Assembly (NCBI GenBank): GCA_032988165.1
Contig: JANTQF010000344.1
Location: forward strand, 1-37,134
From: Emmonsiellopsis sp. PD_33
Taxonomy: Eukaryota; Ascomycota; Eurotiomycetes; Onygenales; Ajellomycetaceae
DNA length: 37,134 bases
Reading direction: 5' to 3'
Made by a program: the position numbers and the translations under genes. Positions 34,143 to 37,134 of the stretch are shown piece by piece. Numbering within the stretch: the first letter of the stretch is position 1; each line of letters opens with the position of its first letter. Under the pieces are notes generated by a model. It was given only the letters and a program-made list of their open reading frames with translations. It did no database searches and was not told the origin of the DNA.

Positions 34143-34624
34143 TTTCAAATATCAGCGACGAGCGCTGCGCCGTCAATCGATAGTCTGAGGTCGTCTGAGG
34201 TTGGGGGGCGCCAATATATGGATGATGATTTGGGGTGTGGCTCAGTGGAATTGAAGGTCATAGAACGGGCTGTCGACCATCCTAGCTAGCATAATCATGC
34301 ACGCCCCATGAATTTGATATGTCTCGGACGCGGAGGGTGGTCGGGTACTGCGGGTAGATATGGTGTGTTTTGGAGCCGGTTGATGATGATGTTTTGACCG
34401 TGATTGATGCTGGAGGTTGGAGGGAGGCTTGGCGCTCTAGCTTTCGGAGATAGCGGGGATGACAAACCACAACAACGATGCATGAGGGATCAATTAACGA
34501 AGAAAATATATAAAATACATATTCTATATGCAGCTTATTTCTCATTGGTATCTCATTCTAGGTTTCTAGAATCCCTATGCAAATCTCAATGCCAATCCCA
34601 AAACAAAACAAAAACGCCCAGAAA
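34143..34624. other. Spacer between DDB1 and the dehydrogenase gene
   Basis: DDB1 upstream region and the 3' flank of the dehydrogenase gene. Short frames on both strands show no family similarity. No RNA gene seen. Confidence 0.55.
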
Positions 34625-36063
34625 CTACCGCGACGTCTCCTGCAGATATCGATACACGACGGAAAAGTCCTTGCCCCGATGGCTCTCCTCCGTCCCATCA
34701 TAAACCTCCTGCGCCGTCGCGGCAAGCTTCAAGGGCGTTCCAGACTCCTTGGCAGCTTCAACGGCCAATTTCAAATCCTTCTTCATCAAGCTAACGCCAA
34801 ACCCACCTGAATAGTCCCGGGATGCGGGCGATGTTTCGATAACGCCGGGAACCGGGTTGTTGACCTCGCTGGACCAGCAACGGCCTGTTGACGAATTGAT
34901 CATCTGGCCCAGAACCTTGGGATCAAGGCCCCATCTTATGCCGAGATTCATTGCCTCGGCCGTGGCGATGTTGGAGACGGCCAGGAGATAGTTGTTTGCG
35001 AGTTTCCCAGAGAGCCCCGCACCCTGTTCGCCCAAATGCCATACCTTCTTGCCCATCAGGAGCAGCACGTCCTCTGCCCGCTGGACAAGGCCGGGGGTTT
35101 TGGACGACGCGCCAAGCATGAATGTGAGGGTGCCGGCCGTTGCGCCAACCACGCCGCCGGACATGGGGGCGTCGACGAATTTGCCGGAGAGGGTCGAGTG
35201 CACAGCATTTGCAACTTCTCGCGACGAGATGGGGTCAATGGTAGAGCAGTCAATGAAGAGTCTGGGCTGGTCCAGCTTCGGTAGGCCGTTTTTGAGGATG
35301 ATGTGGAAGACGTCTTTGACGTGGCGGGGCTCAGGCAAACTAGTGATGATCGTTTCCTACACAAAACGCAAGGCAAACAAATATTAGGACATTTAACGCT
35401 CAACAAAGGCCTTGCAACCCGCAATTGCAAACAGCAAAAGCTGAAGATGCGGGGGTTTCATTAGTATGAAACAGTAATTAGCAGCCCAAAGGCGACAATT
35501 AGGATTTAAACTAGCCAGACGTAGTACCAGAAGGCCCAGTCTAAAAAGCAATTCCTTACCGATTTCTCCGCAACTTGATGTGGATTAGCAGCAACCTCGA
35601 CCTTCAGCCCGCCGGAGTCTTCGCGGAGGAATCTCTGGGTGGCCTCGGCATTGGCATCGCATATGACAAGGGTATCAGACTTTGGGATTTTAGAGCGTAG
35701 GTTTCTGGCCATTGGGTATCCTGAGACAGCAAACAAGCAACAGAAGCGAGGTCAGTTAGCTACATTGGTTGCATGTCCCGATCTGGAATATGACGTGGTT
35801 GGTGTAATGGTTGCCGGGAAGCCACCAACAGCCATGCCGATCACAACACGGAGAGCAGCGGAGAGCAGGAGACTCTTGTGAAGCACGGCTGGGAAAAGGG
35901 AGAGGCAGCACTCACCCATCTGGCCCAGGCCAATAAACCCCCAGGTGGCATCCCGGGACAGGGTGGTGGAGAAAGCGCGCCGGCACGAACGAGCGGAGGA
36001 AGCAGGAGGAAGCAGGCGGCGCAGAGGGGCGTGGAGGGCGGACGAGCTCATTTTGAAAGTCAT
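34625..36063 (-). CDS. 3-hydroxyisobutyrate dehydrogenase, mitochondrial
   Basis: NAD-dependent oxidation of 3-hydroxyisobutyrate to methylmalonate semialdehyde in valine breakdown. Exons 36063-35916, 35720-35560 and 35356-34625 give 346 residues; introns are 195 and 203 bp. The N-terminus is rich in Arg/Ser without acids (mitochondrial presequence, about residues 1-37). The NAD-binding loop is GFIGLGQMGYPMARNL (about 42-57), the substrate motif DAPMSGGVVGATAGT begins about 165, and the catalytic Lys about 221 lies in GLSGKLANNY. Start: ATG 36063 follows a CT-rich leader; ATG 36051 is also possible. A frame running back to 36171 translates the CT tract and is less likely. Confidence in the family is very high. 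Confidence 0.95.
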
Positions 36064-36160
36064 TGTAGAGGAGAGGGAGGGACAGACTGGAGAGAGAAGA
36101 GGAGAGGAAGAGAGAGAGAGAGGGAGAGAGAGAGAGAAGGAGAAGGAGAGTGATGACATC
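36064..36160 (-). promoter_or_regulatory. CT-rich tract before the dehydrogenase start
   Basis: On the minus strand this is a nearly pure pyrimidine run (GA repeats on the plus strand, 36090-36150) immediately upstream of the ATG. CT-rich tracts mark core promoters of many fungal genes. It stays open in frame with the gene, which could mislead start calling. Confidence 0.5.
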
Positions 36161-37134
36161 GCCCAGAGCATGCCGGGCCGTAGCCGAGCCGGAGCCAGAG
36201 GTTAGGTAAGCCCGGGGTGCCTGTGCCCCTCGCCGCTAGCCTCGTTGGACCTAGCCCCAGCCAGTCCCCGGACTCGCCAGCCACTCAGCGCCGCCGCTGC
36301 TGCTCCGGTTTCAACCGAGCGCGGGGAACTTTGCGGAGATCCCTGTCCTATAGCAACCAGCTTCAGTAGTTATTTATCCCTATCCCTAGATATATTATAT
36401 CTCCAGCTGATATATCTATGTTGACATTCCAATATTCGCCCAACTAGACCGGCTTAATCTATGCACACCTATTGCAGCATCCACGCTCATCTGTACACCA
36501 TAAACTACTAGTAGTTACAGTCAGGGCCATTGCTGCCCTGCAAGAATAACCCAGGTCCTCTATGTCTACAATACCTCAATGGCTTGGACTACACTGCTTC
36601 GTCGCCATCCCCTTAACCATGCACTCGATATGAAGCACCTGTGAGAAACAAAATTTTGTTTCTTCATTGGTAACTACCGCTAGTATCTGAAGCTAGAATT
36701 TAACTAATGCACTCTGCCCTCACTGCGCGTTCTCTTATAACATAAACATTCAAGACGCACTTCGTAACATCATGTAATCATCCATGATCATCCCTCATAA
36801 ACAGACATGGTAGTATGTAGTCGTAGAAATACTCCCATACCTTTGAAACGAAAAAAAAAAAGAGTCAAACATGCATCAAACATCTGCGGTGGCAATCGCC
36901 AAAAACAAAATATGCAACGCTAAACGGTGTTGGAAAATGAAATAGTTGATGCCGATTATTGTCCCTTAGAGAAGGGAGCTGGTGATTCGGTGACACAAAA
37001 AAAGGAAATAAGTGGGGGGGGGGGGGGGGGGGGAGGGGGGGGTGGTTAGTATATATACGATGGTTATCAAAATGGGGAAGTTGGGGGGAAGTGATGTTAT
37101 ATGTACCTTGTCATCTTGAGTGTTGCTGCCGGTC
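36161..37134. other. Right-end spacer without a recognisable gene
   Basis: Upstream sequence of the dehydrogenase gene and further right. I see no coding frame, tRNA or transposon motif. It contains a poly-G tract (37014-37042). Confidence 0.5.
37014..37042. repeat. Poly-G tract (G20-A-G8)
   Basis: Twenty G's (37014-37033), one A, then eight G's. The length is prone to polymerase and assembly error, so the exact count is uncertain. Confidence 0.9.

Noticed and set aside
37090..37134. Possible exon on the minus strand with a GTACAT donor
   Set aside because: Only about 25-30 codable bases are visible and no acceptor or downstream exon could be supported.
1..37134. A secondary-metabolite cluster or new defence system
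   Set aside because: The Ppo, GH31, AA11 and DUF2235 genes are not co-oriented, lack tailoring or transporter partners, and are mixed with housekeeping genes.

Overview
The window looks like filamentous ascomycete chromosomal DNA, most probably Eurotiomycetes/Onygenales. Genes are short-introned (about 50-200 bp, GT..AG, several with TACTAAC- or GCTAAC-like branch points). The products are typical Pezizomycotina proteins: an AgdC-type GH31 glucosidase, a Ppo oxygenase, an AA11 LPMO and DDB1. A 6.5-kb repeat block with no CpG resembles the CpG-stripped repeats reported for Coccidioides and relatives. The species call is inference; the gene calls rest on the reading frames.

Layout: the 3' end of an ARF6-type GTPase gene (to 465) converges on dynactin p25 (1192-1874, minus). 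A secreted GH31 alpha/beta-glucosidase follows (2721-5891, plus). Next is a 13-exon fatty-acid dioxygenase/P450 fusion of the psi-factor (Ppo) family (6364-10394, minus). After 2 kb without a recognisable gene comes a DUF2235 alpha/beta-hydrolase-like protein (12437-14305, plus). From about 14.6 to 21.1 kb lies a decayed non-LTR retrotransposon on the minus strand with endonuclease, reverse transcriptase and RNase H remnants and no CpG that I could find. It abuts a truncated protein-like frame (21110-21370) and an F-box gene (21513-22613, minus). Then come an intron-containing tRNA-Cys (22876-22958, minus), a possible tiny ORF, and a chitin-type AA11 LPMO with a C-terminal Cys module (23545-24807, plus).

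The last third is a dense housekeeping block: a MARVEL-type membrane protein (25762-26904, minus), the histone-fold protein CENP-S/MHF1 (28005-28554, minus, four small exons) divergent from the ER trafficking protein Pga2 (29084-29569, plus), DDB1 (30311-34142, minus) and mitochondrial 3-hydroxyisobutyrate dehydrogenase (34625-36063, minus). The final kilobase holds no gene I can support.

I see no operon, CRISPR array or biosynthetic cluster. The genes serve separate functions: vesicle traffic, dynein transport, starch/glucan use, oxylipin signalling, chitin attack, centromere/DNA repair, ubiquitin ligase and valine catabolism. The most unusual parts are the CpG-free retroelement, the two perfect hairpins at its apparent ORF1/ORF2 junction, and the gene fragments beside it and beside CENP-S.
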